The notes under the pieces: model-generated
Told to the model about the DNA's origin: nothing
Database searches by the model: none
Seen by the model: the letters and a program-made list of their open reading frames with translations, nothing else
Part shown: in pieces, positions 1 through 7,111 of the stretch
Numbering within the stretch: the stretch's first letter is position 1
How the letters are laid out: each line of letters starts with the position of its first letter
Assembly (NCBI GenBank): GCA_002440225.1
Contig: DJSH01000043.1
Span: 49,605-86,541, forward strand
Length of the DNA stretch: 36,937 nt
From: Candidatus Segatella violae
Lineage (GTDB): Bacteria > Bacteroidota > Bacteroidia > Bacteroidales > Bacteroidaceae
Direction: 5' to 3'
Program-made: the position numbers and the translations under genes

Positions 1-22
1 CTACCAACTGAGCTATTTCCGC
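1..22 (-). tRNA. 5' end of a tRNA gene (truncated by window edge)
   Basis: Read on the minus strand, these 22 bases form a canonical tRNA 5' end: a 7-nt acceptor strand GCGGAAA, then TA, then the D-stem GCTC and D-loop AGTTGGTAG. The rest of the tRNA, including the anticodon, lies outside the window, so the amino acid cannot be assigned. A tRNA-Gly is possible from memory of similar 5' ends in Bacteroidota, but that is only a guess. A good promoter lies immediately upstream at 35-66. Confidence 0.85.
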
Positions 23-34
23 GTTATGTGGGTG

Positions 35-66
35 CAAAGGTAATGCTATTTCTTCACTTTACCAAA
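35..66 (-). promoter_or_regulatory. Primary-sigma promoter of the tRNA
   Basis: On the minus strand a -33 TTTG (66-63) and a -7 TACCTTTG (42-35) are separated by 20 nt. This matches the Bacteroidota primary-sigma consensus TTTG-N19-21-TAnnTTTG. The tRNA 5' end at 22 is 12 nt downstream of the -7 element, a normal distance for a stable-RNA transcript. Confidence 0.75.
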
Positions 67-106
67 CGATTTACATTTTTTAAGATGTAAAACTGCGATT
101 TTTCTT

Positions 107-727
107 TTAATTTCCTACTGTGAGTGTGCTTCCTGTGCCCGAATAGCTGACATTGTAGCGCATCAGTGGCTTTCCTTTTGCTCCACCCGTTACGGCACCA
201 GTGTCTAGTGAATAGGTGCGATTGCACTTGCTGCATTTTACTTCTTGTCGGTTTCCTGTCCATTCTAGAGGATAGTTCCTGCCACCATATTGGTTAATGC
301 AGTTGAGGCATTGGCGGTCCCATGCTCTATAAGGAGGGATGTTGTCTACGCTACCATAGATGCTTTTTCCCAGTATGAACCCATTCTTGGTAGCATCCTT
401 TAGGTCGTTGCCAGCACCTAGGTAGGAATAATTGGCGTAGTTTTCTTTGCTGGTGGTGAGTATATATTCGTCGGTGTGGTTCTTGCCGTCGTTCAGGGTG
501 GAGTAGATGTGCCAGACTCCATTCTTCTTTTCTGCGCTCACCATCGTATAAGTGCCGGCACTGTTGAGGGCAGTCTCGATGCTTGTGCCGGGATGCAAGT
601 TGGTGCGGAATATGAATTGGCAGGGATAGAGGGTGCTGATGCTGTCTTCCGCTCCGCAAGCCGAAAATAGCAACAGGATAAGAATAGAAACGGCGGATTT
701 CAAATCCGCCGTCGCTATATTTTTCAC
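107..727 (-). CDS. Lipoprotein with Rieske-like C-terminus carrying CxxC/CxxC
   Basis: A 206-aa reading frame starts at GTG 727, 23 nt past the argH stop, so it is probably the last gene of the pyrE-argH transcript. The N-terminus reads MKN-, then a stretch encoded by a perfect palindrome (690-712), then a hydrophobic run ending in lipobox FSAC (Cys24), so it is predicted to be a lipoprotein. The C-terminus has CLNC (140-143) and CSKC (165-168), followed by a segment (TYSLDTG, then a GKPLMRYNV-like strand) that resembles the end of a Rieske domain. In true Rieske proteins each cluster-binding loop has one Cys and one His. Here both loops have two Cys, so zinc or structural metal binding is more likely than a 2Fe-2S cluster. 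The function is unknown. The start is uncertain: TTG inside the palindrome would also give a plausible short signal peptide. Confidence 0.7.
   Translation of the reverse strand: MKNIATADLKSAVSILILLLFSACGAEDSISTLYPCQFIFRTNLHPGTSIETALNSAGTYTMVSAEKKNGVWHIYSTLNDGKNHTDEYILTTSKENYANYSYLGAGNDLKDATKNGFILGKSIYGSVDNIPPYRAWDRQCLNCINQYGGRNYPLEWTGNRQEVKCSKCNRTYSLDTGAVTGGAKGKPLMRYNVSYSGTGSTLTVGN
690..712 (-). repeat. Intragenic palindrome encoding ADLKSA (copy A)
   Basis: This is a perfect inverted repeat with 11-bp arms and a 1-nt centre (core CGGCGGATTT / AAATCCGCCG). On the minus strand it is translated as part of ATADLKSAV inside the lipoprotein signal peptide. Removing it would leave a compact MKNI-VSILILLL signal sequence. 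A second palindrome with the same GCGGATT/AATCCGC core, read in the same frame as ADLQSA, lies in the histidine kinase at 36764-36784. Confidence 0.8.
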
Positions 728-750
728 CTTATTATATATATTGTATCTTT

Positions 751-2088
751 TTACTTCAGGAGATTCTTCTCTGCCTCCTCCATGCGCTCGAAGTGGAACT
801 CGGAGAGGGTCTGCTCCATGAGAGCCTGAATCTTGTCGTTGCAGAGGTTGCCGATGCTGCCCTCGTGGGTGTGGTGGATGTTCTTGTTTGGCTTGAACTC
901 GCCAGCTTCGATTTCCAATCCCACCTTCTTGTAGGCGTCGCGGAATGGGGTGCCGTTGGCGGCAAGCTGGTTCACTTCCTCTACCGAGAACATTGGGTCG
1001 TAGCGAGGATCGTCGAGGATATGCTCGTTCACCTCCATCTTGTTGATGATGTAAGCTGCCATCTGGAGGCAGTCCTTCAACTCGTTGAAAGCAGGGAGGA
1101 ACACTTCCTTGATAATCTGAAGGTCGCGGAAGTAGCCCACTGGCAGGTTGTTCATGATGAGCATTATCTGCTGAGGAAGGCTCTGTATCTTGTTGCTCTT
1201 GGCGCGAATCAACTCGAATACGTCTGGGTTCTTCTTGTGAGGCATGATGCTCGAACCTGTGGTGCACTCCTTTGGCAACTTGACAAAACCGAAGTTCTGG
1301 CAGTTGAACATGCAGGCATCGAAAGCCATCTTTGCCAAGGTTCCTGCCACGGTAGCCATGGCGAAAGCCACGTTGCGCTCCATCTTTCCTCTGCCCATCT
1401 GTGCATAGACCACATTGTAGTCCATGCTGTCGAAGCCGAGAAGCTGGGTGGTCATGGTGCGGTTCAATGGGAAAGAACTACCGTAACCAGCAGCACTTCC
1501 GAGAGGGTTGCGGTTGGTCATGCGATAAGCTGCCTGAAGGAAGAGCATGTCGTCGGCGAGGCTCTCGGCGTATGCTCCAAACCAAAGGCCGAAGGATGAA
1601 GGCATTGCCACCTGGAGGTGGGTGTAGCCTGGCATCAGTACGTCTTTATATTGGTTGCTCTTCTGAATCAACTCGTCAAAGAGAATCTTTACTGCATCGA
1701 CGATTTCCTTCAGCTCATGGCGAGTGAAGAGCTTGAGGTCTACCAACACTTGGTCGTTGCGTGAACGGCCCGAGTGAATCTTCTTGCCCATGTCGCCCAA
1801 CTTCTGGGTGAGCATCAGCTCTACCTGGGAATGAACATCCTCCACGCCTTCCTCAATGACGAACTCGCCTTTGTCGGCGATGGCGTAGATTTTCTTTAGT
1901 TCGGCAAGGAGCTGGGTCAGCTCATCCTTCTCCAACAAGCCGATGCTTTCGAGCATAGTGATGTGCGCCATGCTGCCCAATACGTCATACTTGGCGAGGT
2001 ATAGGTCTAACTCGCGGTCGCGACCCACGGTGAATCGTTCTATTTCCTTGTTTACTTCAAAGTTCTTTTCCCAAAGTTTATGTGCCAT
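751..2088 (-). CDS. argH: Argininosuccinate lyase
   Basis: This 445-aa cytoplasmic enzyme cleaves argininosuccinate to arginine and fumarate, the last step of arginine synthesis, and acts as a tetramer in the fumarase/aspartase superfamily. Conserved blocks are HSGRSRNDQ (105-113), GYTHLQ (154-159) and the signature loop GSSIMPHKKNPD (278-289) with the catalytic serine region. The start ATG at 2088 gives MAHKLWEKNF, the usual family N-terminus. The frame stays open upstream into the neighbouring gene, but that extension has no similarity. The gene lies 14 nt downstream of the START-like gene and probably shares the pyrE transcript. Length and motifs are complete. Confidence 0.97.
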   Translation of the reverse strand: MAHKLWEKNFEVNKEIERFTVGRDRELDLYLAKYDVLGSMAHITMLESIGLLEKDELTQLLAELKKIYAIADKGEFVIEEGVEDVHSQVELMLTQKLGDMGKKIHSGRSRNDQVLVDLKLFTRHELKEIVDAVKILFDELIQKSNQYKDVLMPGYTHLQVAMPSSFGLWFGAYAESLADDMLFLQAAYRMTNRNPLGSAAGYGSSFPLNRTMTTQLLGFDSMDYNVVYAQMGRGKMERNVAFAMATVAGTLAKMAFDACMFNCQNFGFVKLPKECTTGSSIMPHKKNPDVFELIRAKSNKIQSLPQQIMLIMNNLPVGYFRDLQIIKEVFLPAFNELKDCLQMAAYIINKMEVNEHILDDPRYDPMFSVEEVNQLAANGTPFRDAYKKVGLEIEAGEFKPNKNIHHTHEGSIGNLCNDKIQALMEQTLSEFHFERMEEAEKNLLK

Positions 2089-2102
2089 AATTGTATCTTT
2101 TA

Positions 2103-2564
2103 TTAGTCTTGGTAAGGAATCATCGCCAGTGCGTCGGCAACCTTCTCGATGCCTTCCTGCAATGGCTTCTTCACCATACCCTTGATAAACATGTTGAGCT
2201 CTGCCTTGATGGTGAGCTTCATCTTGCAAGAGAATTCGCCGGTAGGGAGCAGCTGTATCCAGAAATTGAATGGGATAGGGCTGTTCTCGGTCTCAAACTT
2301 GATGGTCTTCGGAGCCTCGCGGTCGATGATGCGCATCTTCACCTCGCCTACCATTGGGGCGGTGATGGAGATGCTGTCGCTATCAAACTTCAGGTCCTTG
2401 ATTTTCTCCATCTCCTTGCGTTTGTCCTCAGGGATTTGGTCCTTCACCTGTTCATATCTATCCTTGAGCATCTGCAAGTTGTTGAGGTCGCTCAAAGTGT
2501 TGAAAACAGATTCCTGCTTGTGAGGAATCTGTTTGATATTGCTTTCAAATGTACTTGTACTCAT
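2103..2564 (-). CDS. START-like (SRPBCC fold) protein
   Basis: This 153-aa soluble protein has no signal peptide. An N-terminal helix with a SDLNNLQML segment is followed by a charged helical region and alternating strands (SISITAPMVGEVKMRI, PIPFNFWIQLL, EFSCKMKLTIKAEL), then a long C-terminal helix. This is the layout of the SRPBCC/START-like hydrophobic-ligand fold, as in polyketide cyclase or CoxG-type proteins. From memory, homologues sit next to pyrE in other Bacteroidota. No catalytic residues are recognisable and the ligand is unknown. It lies 44 nt after pyrE and 14 nt before argH. Confidence 0.75.
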   Translation of the reverse strand: MSTSTFESNIKQIPHKQESVFNTLSDLNNLQMLKDRYEQVKDQIPEDKRKEMEKIKDLKFDSDSISITAPMVGEVKMRIIDREAPKTIKFETENSPIPFNFWIQLLPTGEFSCKMKLTIKAELNMFIKGMVKKPLQEGIEKVADALAMIPYQD

Positions 2565-2608
2565 TTATTGTCTTATGTGAAATGCCTATGCTTGAGAGTA
2601 TATAGGTA

Positions 2609-3241
2609 TTACTTCTTCCAGTTGGCTGGGTCCTTGCGCCACTCGTGGAGCAACTCTACGTCTTCCTGCTTGATGTAGCCTGTCTCAAGAGCCTCTGCCA
2701 CCACGTGCTCATAGTCGGTCAAAGTGACGAGCTTCACGTTGGCATCCTTGAAAGCCTGCTCGGCGATAGGGAAACCATAGGTGTAGCTAGCTACCATGCC
2801 CACGATCTCGTTGCCGTTCTTGCGGAGAGCCTCCACTGCCTTCAATGAGCTACCGCCGGTAGAAATCAAGTCCTCTACCACAACCACCTTTGCCTTAGGG
2901 TCGAGCTGACCCTCGATGAGATTCTGCATACCGTGATCCTTTGGTTTGGAACGAACATATACGAAAGGCAAGTGCAACTCGTCGGCAACCAAGGCACCCT
3001 GTGCGATGGCACCTGTGGCAACACCAGCCACGGCGTCGGCCTCAGGGAACTGCTCCAAGATGGCGTGAACGAGCTCAAGCTTCACATAGTTGCGGAGTTC
3101 AGGGAATGAGAGGGTCTTGCGGTTGTCGCAATAGAATGGAGACTTCCAACCAGAAGCCCATGTGAACGGATCGTTAGGCTGCAATTTGATAGCCTTTACT
3201 TTCAATAACTTAGATGCGAATTCTTTCTTCAGTTTGTCCAT
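2609..3241 (-). CDS. pyrE: Orotate phosphoribosyltransferase
   Basis: This 210-aa enzyme transfers phosphoribose from PRPP to orotate, making OMP in pyrimidine synthesis. The PRPP-binding motif VVVEDLISTGGSS (about 120-132) is intact, as are the N-terminal FTWASGWKSPFYCDNR block (26-41) and the KPKDHG loop (99-104) that closes over the active site. The ATG at 3241 gives MDKLKKEFASKLL and lies 28 nt downstream of a -7 promoter element (3269-3276). An in-frame extension upstream would run through the promoter and is rejected. It appears to be the first gene of a pyrE, START-like, argH, lipoprotein transcript. Confidence 0.96.
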   Translation of the reverse strand: MDKLKKEFASKLLKVKAIKLQPNDPFTWASGWKSPFYCDNRKTLSFPELRNYVKLELVHAILEQFPEADAVAGVATGAIAQGALVADELHLPFVYVRSKPKDHGMQNLIEGQLDPKAKVVVVEDLISTGGSSLKAVEALRKNGNEIVGMVASYTYGFPIAEQAFKDANVKLVTLTDYEHVVAEALETGYIKQEDVELLHEWRKDPANWKK

Positions 3242-3268
3242 AATTCTAAAAGGATTTAAATGTTTCTG

Positions 3269-3276
3269 CAAAGGTA
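3269..3276 (-). promoter_or_regulatory. Candidate -7 element of pyrE
   Basis: TACCTTTG on the minus strand matches the Bacteroidota -7 consensus TAnnTTTG and is 28 nt upstream of the pyrE ATG. No clear TTTG is present at the expected -33 distance, so the promoter may be weak or assisted. Confidence 0.5.
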
Positions 3277-3353
3277 CAATTCTTTTCGCATACGGCACGC
3301 TTTTTAGGGTTAAATTGTTTTAACTCTTCGCAATCTTGTGAATATCGTGACTT

Positions 3354-4085
3354 CTACGAGTCGTGTGCGAAGCCTACGGTGAGCACGCTGAACTGCATCT
3401 TGCCTGCCTTCTTCAGTTCTTGGGCGCAAGAGATGATGGTGGCTCCGGTGGTGCAAACATCGTCTACGAGAAGCAGGTGCTTGCCTGCCAATTGGCTGAT
3501 GGGGTGTCGACCTTCCGGGTCTTGATATTGAGTGTTTAGGTGGAATGCGTGCTCCACGTTGGCTAGTCGTTCCGTTCTGTTTTTGTGGGTTTGACTTTCT
3601 TGAAAAATGGTTCGGCTCACGGCATCTTTGATGATGGGCAGATGGGTGAGGCGGGAGATGCCTTGGGCGATGACGAGGCTTTGGTTGTAGCCACGTTCTT
3701 TCTCTCTTTTGGGGGCGAGGGGAATTGGAACGATGGCGTCGACGCCTTCGAAGAAATTGGTTTCCAGACCTTTGCTGGCTAGCATTTCGCCCAGATAAAT
3801 TCCCATTTCCTTGTTATGGCAATATTTCAATTGGTAGATGGGGTGAGCCGACGAGGTATGGGAGAGGTGATGGTAGAGGGCGCAGCATCGCTCGATGGGG
3901 ATGAGGTGCCAGAAGAGCTGGGCCATCTCGTTGTCGTAGGGCTGGTCCCAAAAGTGAATCCATGGTTGGTCTAGGAGACAACTGCAACATATCATCTCCT
4001 CGCTTCCCATCAGCTTGTTGCCGCAGATGGCACAGGTGCGGGGCTGCAGCAAATCCAGGATTTTCCCTATCAGGCTAATCTTCAT
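3354..4085 (-). CDS. ComF-family phosphoribosyltransferase-like protein
   Basis: This 243-aa protein has the ComF/GntX architecture. An N-terminal double zinc-finger-like part has CAIC (about 18-21) and a CCSC pair, followed by a type I phosphoribosyltransferase domain. That domain has IVPIPLAPKREKERGYNQS and the PRPP motif LLLVDDVCTTGATI. In naturally competent bacteria ComF is needed for DNA uptake; in Bacteroidota the role is less clear. It ends the prmC, small membrane protein, recX, comF run, lying 15 nt after recX. No competence genes are visible nearby. Confidence 0.88.
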   Translation of the reverse strand: MKISLIGKILDLLQPRTCAICGNKLMGSEEMICCSCLLDQPWIHFWDQPYDNEMAQLFWHLIPIERCCALYHHLSHTSSAHPIYQLKYCHNKEMGIYLGEMLASKGLETNFFEGVDAIVPIPLAPKREKERGYNQSLVIAQGISRLTHLPIIKDAVSRTIFQESQTHKNRTERLANVEHAFHLNTQYQDPEGRHPISQLAGKHLLLVDDVCTTGATIISCAQELKKAGKMQFSVLTVGFAHDS

Positions 4086-4100
4086 CTGTTTGCAATGTGG

Positions 4101-4640
4101 CTATTCCTCTATGTTTTCGAATTCGATGTCGTCCAAGTCCTCCTCTTTCATCCGGTCGATGCACTTGTGGATGGTGTCCAGGTCGAATCCTCGTCCCATG
4201 GCGAAGCGGATGAGTTTCATGGAGCGCTCATAGTCGTTTTTTGCCTTGATGGTCTTGTACTTGCTTTTCAGCAGTGGAAGGAGCGTGTCGATGTAGAGGT
4301 CGCCCTCGATTTCCTCGAAGATAGGGGCGGATATTTCCTTGGGGATGTGCTTCATCCAGAGGGCTTGCTCCACCTTGCGGCGGCCCCACTTGTTGTATTT
4401 TATCTTGTCGTTGATGAAGAAGCGGGCGTATCGCTCGTCGTCGATGAATTTCTTCTCCGTCAAAAATTGCATGTTGCGGGCGATGGCATCCTCGGATAGC
4501 TCCCATTTCTTCATCTTGTCGAGCATCTCCTGCGAGCAATGCTCGGCCTGGGTGCAGAGGGTGGTGAGCTTCAAGAGGGCCTGCTGCTCGGTCATCGGCT
4601 TCTTGGCACGACGTGGCTTGTTATAACTTTCGTATACCAT
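4101..4640 (-). CDS. recX: RecX family regulatory protein
   Basis: This 179-aa, all-helical, charged protein matches RecX in length and pattern: repeated three-helix units with the central segment FIDDERYARFFINDKIKYNKWGRRKVEQAL, the most conserved RecX block. RecX modulates RecA filament growth. The gene starts 1 nt after the stop of the small membrane protein gene and is followed by comF after 15 nt, which indicates translational coupling within one operon. The N-terminus is basic (KPRRAKK). recA itself is not in this window. Confidence 0.85.
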   Translation of the reverse strand: MVYESYNKPRRAKKPMTEQQALLKLTTLCTQAEHCSQEMLDKMKKWELSEDAIARNMQFLTEKKFIDDERYARFFINDKIKYNKWGRRKVEQALWMKHIPKEISAPIFEEIEGDLYIDTLLPLLKSKYKTIKAKNDYERSMKLIRFAMGRGFDLDTIHKCIDRMKEEDLDDIEFENIEE

Positions 4641-4641
4641 A

Positions 4642-4848
4642 CTATTTCTCTTTTCCTTTATTGTCTTTTTCCCTTAAGATATCATTCTTGTCGAAAACTG
4701 CTCCGAAAATAATTCCGAAAGCTAACCAGTAAAACTGTTTTGTGATGGCATAAAGAATTCCTCCAACAACTAAAAAGATAAGCCAGTTGAAGTTGCCATG
4801 AAGAAAAGCTTTCTTTATGATTTTTCCCATTTCTTTCTTTGTCTTCAT
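4642..4848 (-). CDS. Small membrane protein (68 aa)
   Basis: This short protein has a basic N-terminus (MKTKKEMGKIIKKAF), two hydrophobic stretches from about residue 21 to 52 (NWLIFLVVGGILYAI and YWLAFGIIFGAVF) and a highly charged tail (NDILREKDNKGKEK). It is predicted to have two transmembrane segments with both ends cytoplasmic. The gene sits between prmC (23 nt upstream) and recX (1 nt downstream), so it is almost certainly translated in that operon. No family is recognised. Confidence 0.75.
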   Translation of the reverse strand: MKTKKEMGKIIKKAFLHGNFNWLIFLVVGGILYAITKQFYWLAFGIIFGAVFDKNDILREKDNKGKEK

Positions 4849-4871
4849 ATGCTGGATATTTTTGCAGTTTC

Positions 4872-5738
4872 CTATTTTACGGCTCTCATCATTCGCTTTT
4901 TGCCGAACGAATCTTCCTTGGTCTCGATGTCTCTGAAGCCGAACCCTTCGAGCATTTCCCTCGTTTCCTTTTCGTAGATAGGATTAATCTCGAAATAGAG
5001 GCTGCTGAGGGGCTTCAATGCCGTGGCGGCATATTCGGCGATGGCGCGATAAAATTTCAGCGGTTCTTCGTTGGGTACGAAGAGGGCTAGCCCAGGTTCG
5101 TAATCCAGTACATTCTTCGCCATATCCACTTTCTCCTTCTCGCAGATATACGGCGGATTGCTCACGATGACATCCCATCTAGTTTGGCTTTCTGGCAAAG
5201 CAGTTGCCAAATGGTTTTTCTTAGACGGCAACGCCAATGCATCCTGATATTCTATCTTTACATTCTTTGCCTCCAATGCTTGGACATTTCCTTGGGCGAT
5301 ACGAAGGGCGTCTTCGGAAATATCCCAACCTGTCACTTCTGAATCTGTAAGGTTGAGTCCTAGCGTAATGGCGATGCAGCCGGAACCGGTACAGATGTCA
5401 AGGATTCTGCTCTGGCGGCTAGCTTCATTCGTAATCCAATCGCAAAGTTCCGCTGTCTCTGGTCTCGGAATCAGCACGCCTTGCTCCACGTGGAAAGTTC
5501 TTCCGGCGAAGTCGGCTTGTCCCAGAATATACTGCACAGGCTCGCCTTTTTGCAGTCTATTGATAATTTCTTCGAGTTTTATGCCCTCGTCTGCAGATAA
5601 TTCATTAACTTTGCCGCAAATTATGTCGGTCAAGGTCATTCCGTATTTCACATCGAGTACCGTGCGGACGATAGCTTGCGCTTCGCCTGCATCGTAGAGA
5701 GGGGTGAGTGACTGCCAAAGTTGCTGATAAGTTTTCAT
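4872..5738 (-). CDS. prmC: Peptide chain release factor N5-glutamine methyltransferase
   Basis: This 288-aa enzyme methylates the glutamine of the GGQ motif in release factors RF1 and RF2 using S-adenosylmethionine. An N-terminal helical domain (about 1-80) recognises the release factor. The Rossmann methyltransferase domain carries motif I ILDICTGSGCIAI (112-124) and the glutamine-binding NPPY tetrad (194-197). GVLIPRPETAEL (87-98) is typical of PrmC. The gene diverges from ribD and is preceded by a TACCTTTG -7 element. A small membrane protein, recX and comF follow it. Confidence 0.95.
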   Translation of the reverse strand: MKTYQQLWQSLTPLYDAGEAQAIVRTVLDVKYGMTLTDIICGKVNELSADEGIKLEEIINRLQKGEPVQYILGQADFAGRTFHVEQGVLIPRPETAELCDWITNEASRQSRILDICTGSGCIAITLGLNLTDSEVTGWDISEDALRIAQGNVQALEAKNVKIEYQDALALPSKKNHLATALPESQTRWDVIVSNPPYICEKEKVDMAKNVLDYEPGLALFVPNEEPLKFYRAIAEYAATALKPLSSLYFEINPIYEKETREMLEGFGFRDIETKEDSFGKKRMMRAVK

Positions 5739-5771
5739 CTTGATGTAGCTTATTGTGACTTAATTTGAGAG

Positions 5772-5779
5772 CAAAGGTA
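5772..5779 (-). promoter_or_regulatory. Candidate -7 element of the prmC operon
   Basis: TACCTTTG on the minus strand, 34 nt upstream of the prmC ATG, matches TAnnTTTG. A convincing -33 TTTG is not seen at 19-21 nt. It lies in the 83-nt gap shared with the divergent ribD, for which no clear promoter is visible. Confidence 0.5.
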
Positions 5780-5821
5780 CGCTTTTTTATCGAAAGCAAG
5801 TAAGAAAAATGAAGAAAAGTT

Positions 5822-6811
5822 ATGAATCAGAAAGAAATTGATGAAAAGTATATGCGCCGCTGCTTGCAGTTGGCGAAAAACGGTAGGCAGAACGCCAAGC
5901 CTAATCCGATGGTGGGTGCCGTCATCGTGAGTGCCGACGGTAGAATCATCGGCGAGGGTTATCATGTGCGTTGCGGCGAAGGTCACGCCGAGGTGAATGC
6001 CTTCGCATCGGTGAAGCCAGAGGATGAACACCTGTTGCCTGAGGCTACCATCTATGTGAGCCTCGAACCTTGTTCGCATTATGGCAAGACCCCTCCTTGT
6101 GCCGACCTGGTTATCAGAAAAGGCGTTCGCCGATGTGTTTGTGGATGCGTAGATCCCTTTGCCAAGGTACAGGGCAGGGGTATCCAGAAGATACGTGAGG
6201 CAGGCATCGAAGTGACGGTGGGCGTATTGGAGGCGGAATGCTTGGAACTCAACAAGCGATTCATCACCTACAACACCCATCAGCGTCCTTACATAATCTT
6301 GAAGTGGTGCCAGACGGCGAATGGATTCCTCGATAATGACTATCACGGTATGGCGATTTCCTCGCCTTTCACCAAGATGCTCTCCCATAAGCTTCGTGCC
6401 GAGAACGATGCGATTCTTGTAGGAAGAATCACCGATGAGCGAGACCATAGTCAGCTCAACGTGCGAGACTGGAGCGGCAAGGACCCGATGCGCCTTGTCA
6501 TCGACCGCAACCATCCGTGCTTCGAGGGCTTGGACTTCTCTGTTAGCAAAAAGGATGTCTTGAAGCAAATCATGGAGTACCTATATAATAATAAGGTGCA
6601 ATCCTTGATAGTGGAGGGTGGTACTATTACCCATCAAACGTTCCTCGACGCTGGCCTTTGGGATGAAATCCGGTTGGAAACCAATTTCTCTACAGCTGTG
6701 GAAAAGATCGTAACCATCGGAACAGCAGCGCCTAAGCTTCCGCATAACGTAAGACTTATCCGCCACGAGGCGTATGATGAGAATATCATCGATACATACG
6801 AGCGAATATAA
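5822..6811 (+). CDS. ribD: Bifunctional riboflavin biosynthesis protein RibD
   Basis: This 329-aa protein performs two consecutive steps of riboflavin synthesis: deamination of the pyrimidine product of GTP cyclohydrolase II, then NADPH-dependent reduction of its ribose. The N-terminal deaminase (1-145) has zinc site HAE (H55, E57) with PCSHYGKTPPC (C84, C93). The C-terminal reductase domain (about 150-329) has ILKWCQTANGF, DAILVGRIT and the VEGG motif. The reductase part is a little shorter than in E. coli RibD but looks complete. There is no FMN riboswitch-like structure in the short upstream gap. The gene ends directly at a heptanucleotide array. Confidence 0.95.
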   Translation: MNQKEIDEKYMRRCLQLAKNGRQNAKPNPMVGAVIVSADGRIIGEGYHVRCGEGHAEVNAFASVKPEDEHLLPEATIYVSLEPCSHYGKTPPCADLVIRKGVRRCVCGCVDPFAKVQGRGIQKIREAGIEVTVGVLEAECLELNKRFITYNTHQRPYIILKWCQTANGFLDNDYHGMAISSPFTKMLSHKLRAENDAILVGRITDERDHSQLNVRDWSGKDPMRLVIDRNHPCFEGLDFSVSKKDVLKQIMEYLYNNKVQSLIVEGGTITHQTFLDAGLWDEIRLETNFSTAVEKIVTIGTAAPKLPHNVRLIRHEAYDENIIDTYERI

Positions 6812-6903
6812 TTGATAGTTGATAGTTTATAGTTAATAGTTTATAGCAAGATTCGCTACAGAAAAGCCCTATTAACTCTAGACTATTAACTTAAATTCTA
6901 AAC
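6812..6903 (+). repeat. Heptanucleotide array after ribD with inverted counterpart
   Basis: Directly after the ribD stop there are five consecutive heptads: TTGATAG, TTGATAG, TTTATAG, TTAATAG, TTTATAG (6812-6846). After a 22-nt spacer the complementary units CTATTAA-CTCTAGA-CTATTAA follow (869-889 of this kilobase, i.e. 6869-6889), so the two arrays can pair in an AT-rich stem. There is no GC-rich stem or U tract, so this is not a standard terminator. Confidence 0.7.
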
Positions 6904-6912
6904 TAAAATAAG

Positions 6913-7071
6913 ATGAGCAATAGATTTACATCGCGTCTGAGCGACAATGACGATTTCAAGCGAGAGGAACTGATAAGGAAGATAGAGCATTCGGTAGAGC
7001 ACATGACGCTGTCCGAGCTGGAAGCCTTGTCGTATGATATGTTTACCAAGGGATATATGGAAGATTGCTAA
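6913..7071 (+). CDS. Small hypothetical protein (52 aa)
   Basis: ATG at 6913 opens a 52-codon frame, a soluble, charged, mainly helical peptide beginning MSNRFTSRLSD and ending KGYMEDC. It has no signal peptide or membrane segment. Base composition is balanced and the frame is free of low-complexity sequence, which favours a real gene. It ends 40 nt before the start of the first ECF sigma gene. The last 20 coding bases plus the first base of its stop triplet belong to a 21-bp sequence repeated exactly at 17382-17402, where it again ends in a stop (YMEDC then TAG). The family is unknown. Confidence 0.55.
   Translation: MSNRFTSRLSDNDDFKREELIRKIEHSVEHMTLSELEALSYDMFTKGYMEDC
7050..7070 (+). repeat. 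21-bp direct repeat, left copy
   Basis: This 21-bp stretch, beginning GGGATATATGG and ending GATTGCTA, forms the 3' end of the 52-aa gene. It is identical to 17382-17402. The two copies are in the same orientation and bracket the entire ECF-FecR-SusC-SusD-lipoprotein-protease locus. Confidence 0.8.
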
Positions 7072-7111
7072 ATTGAAGCAAGAATAGGTCAATTATTTTT
7101 TGTTGAAAGTA

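Noticed and set aside
793..1599. Long plus-strand frame opposite argH (268 codons)
   Set aside because: It is antisense to a clearly functional argH, and its peptide (long runs of H, L, V, E) has no domain pattern.
5739..5821. FMN riboswitch before ribD
   Set aside because: The gap is only 83 nt, shared with divergent prmC, and shows none of the multi-helix RFN pattern.
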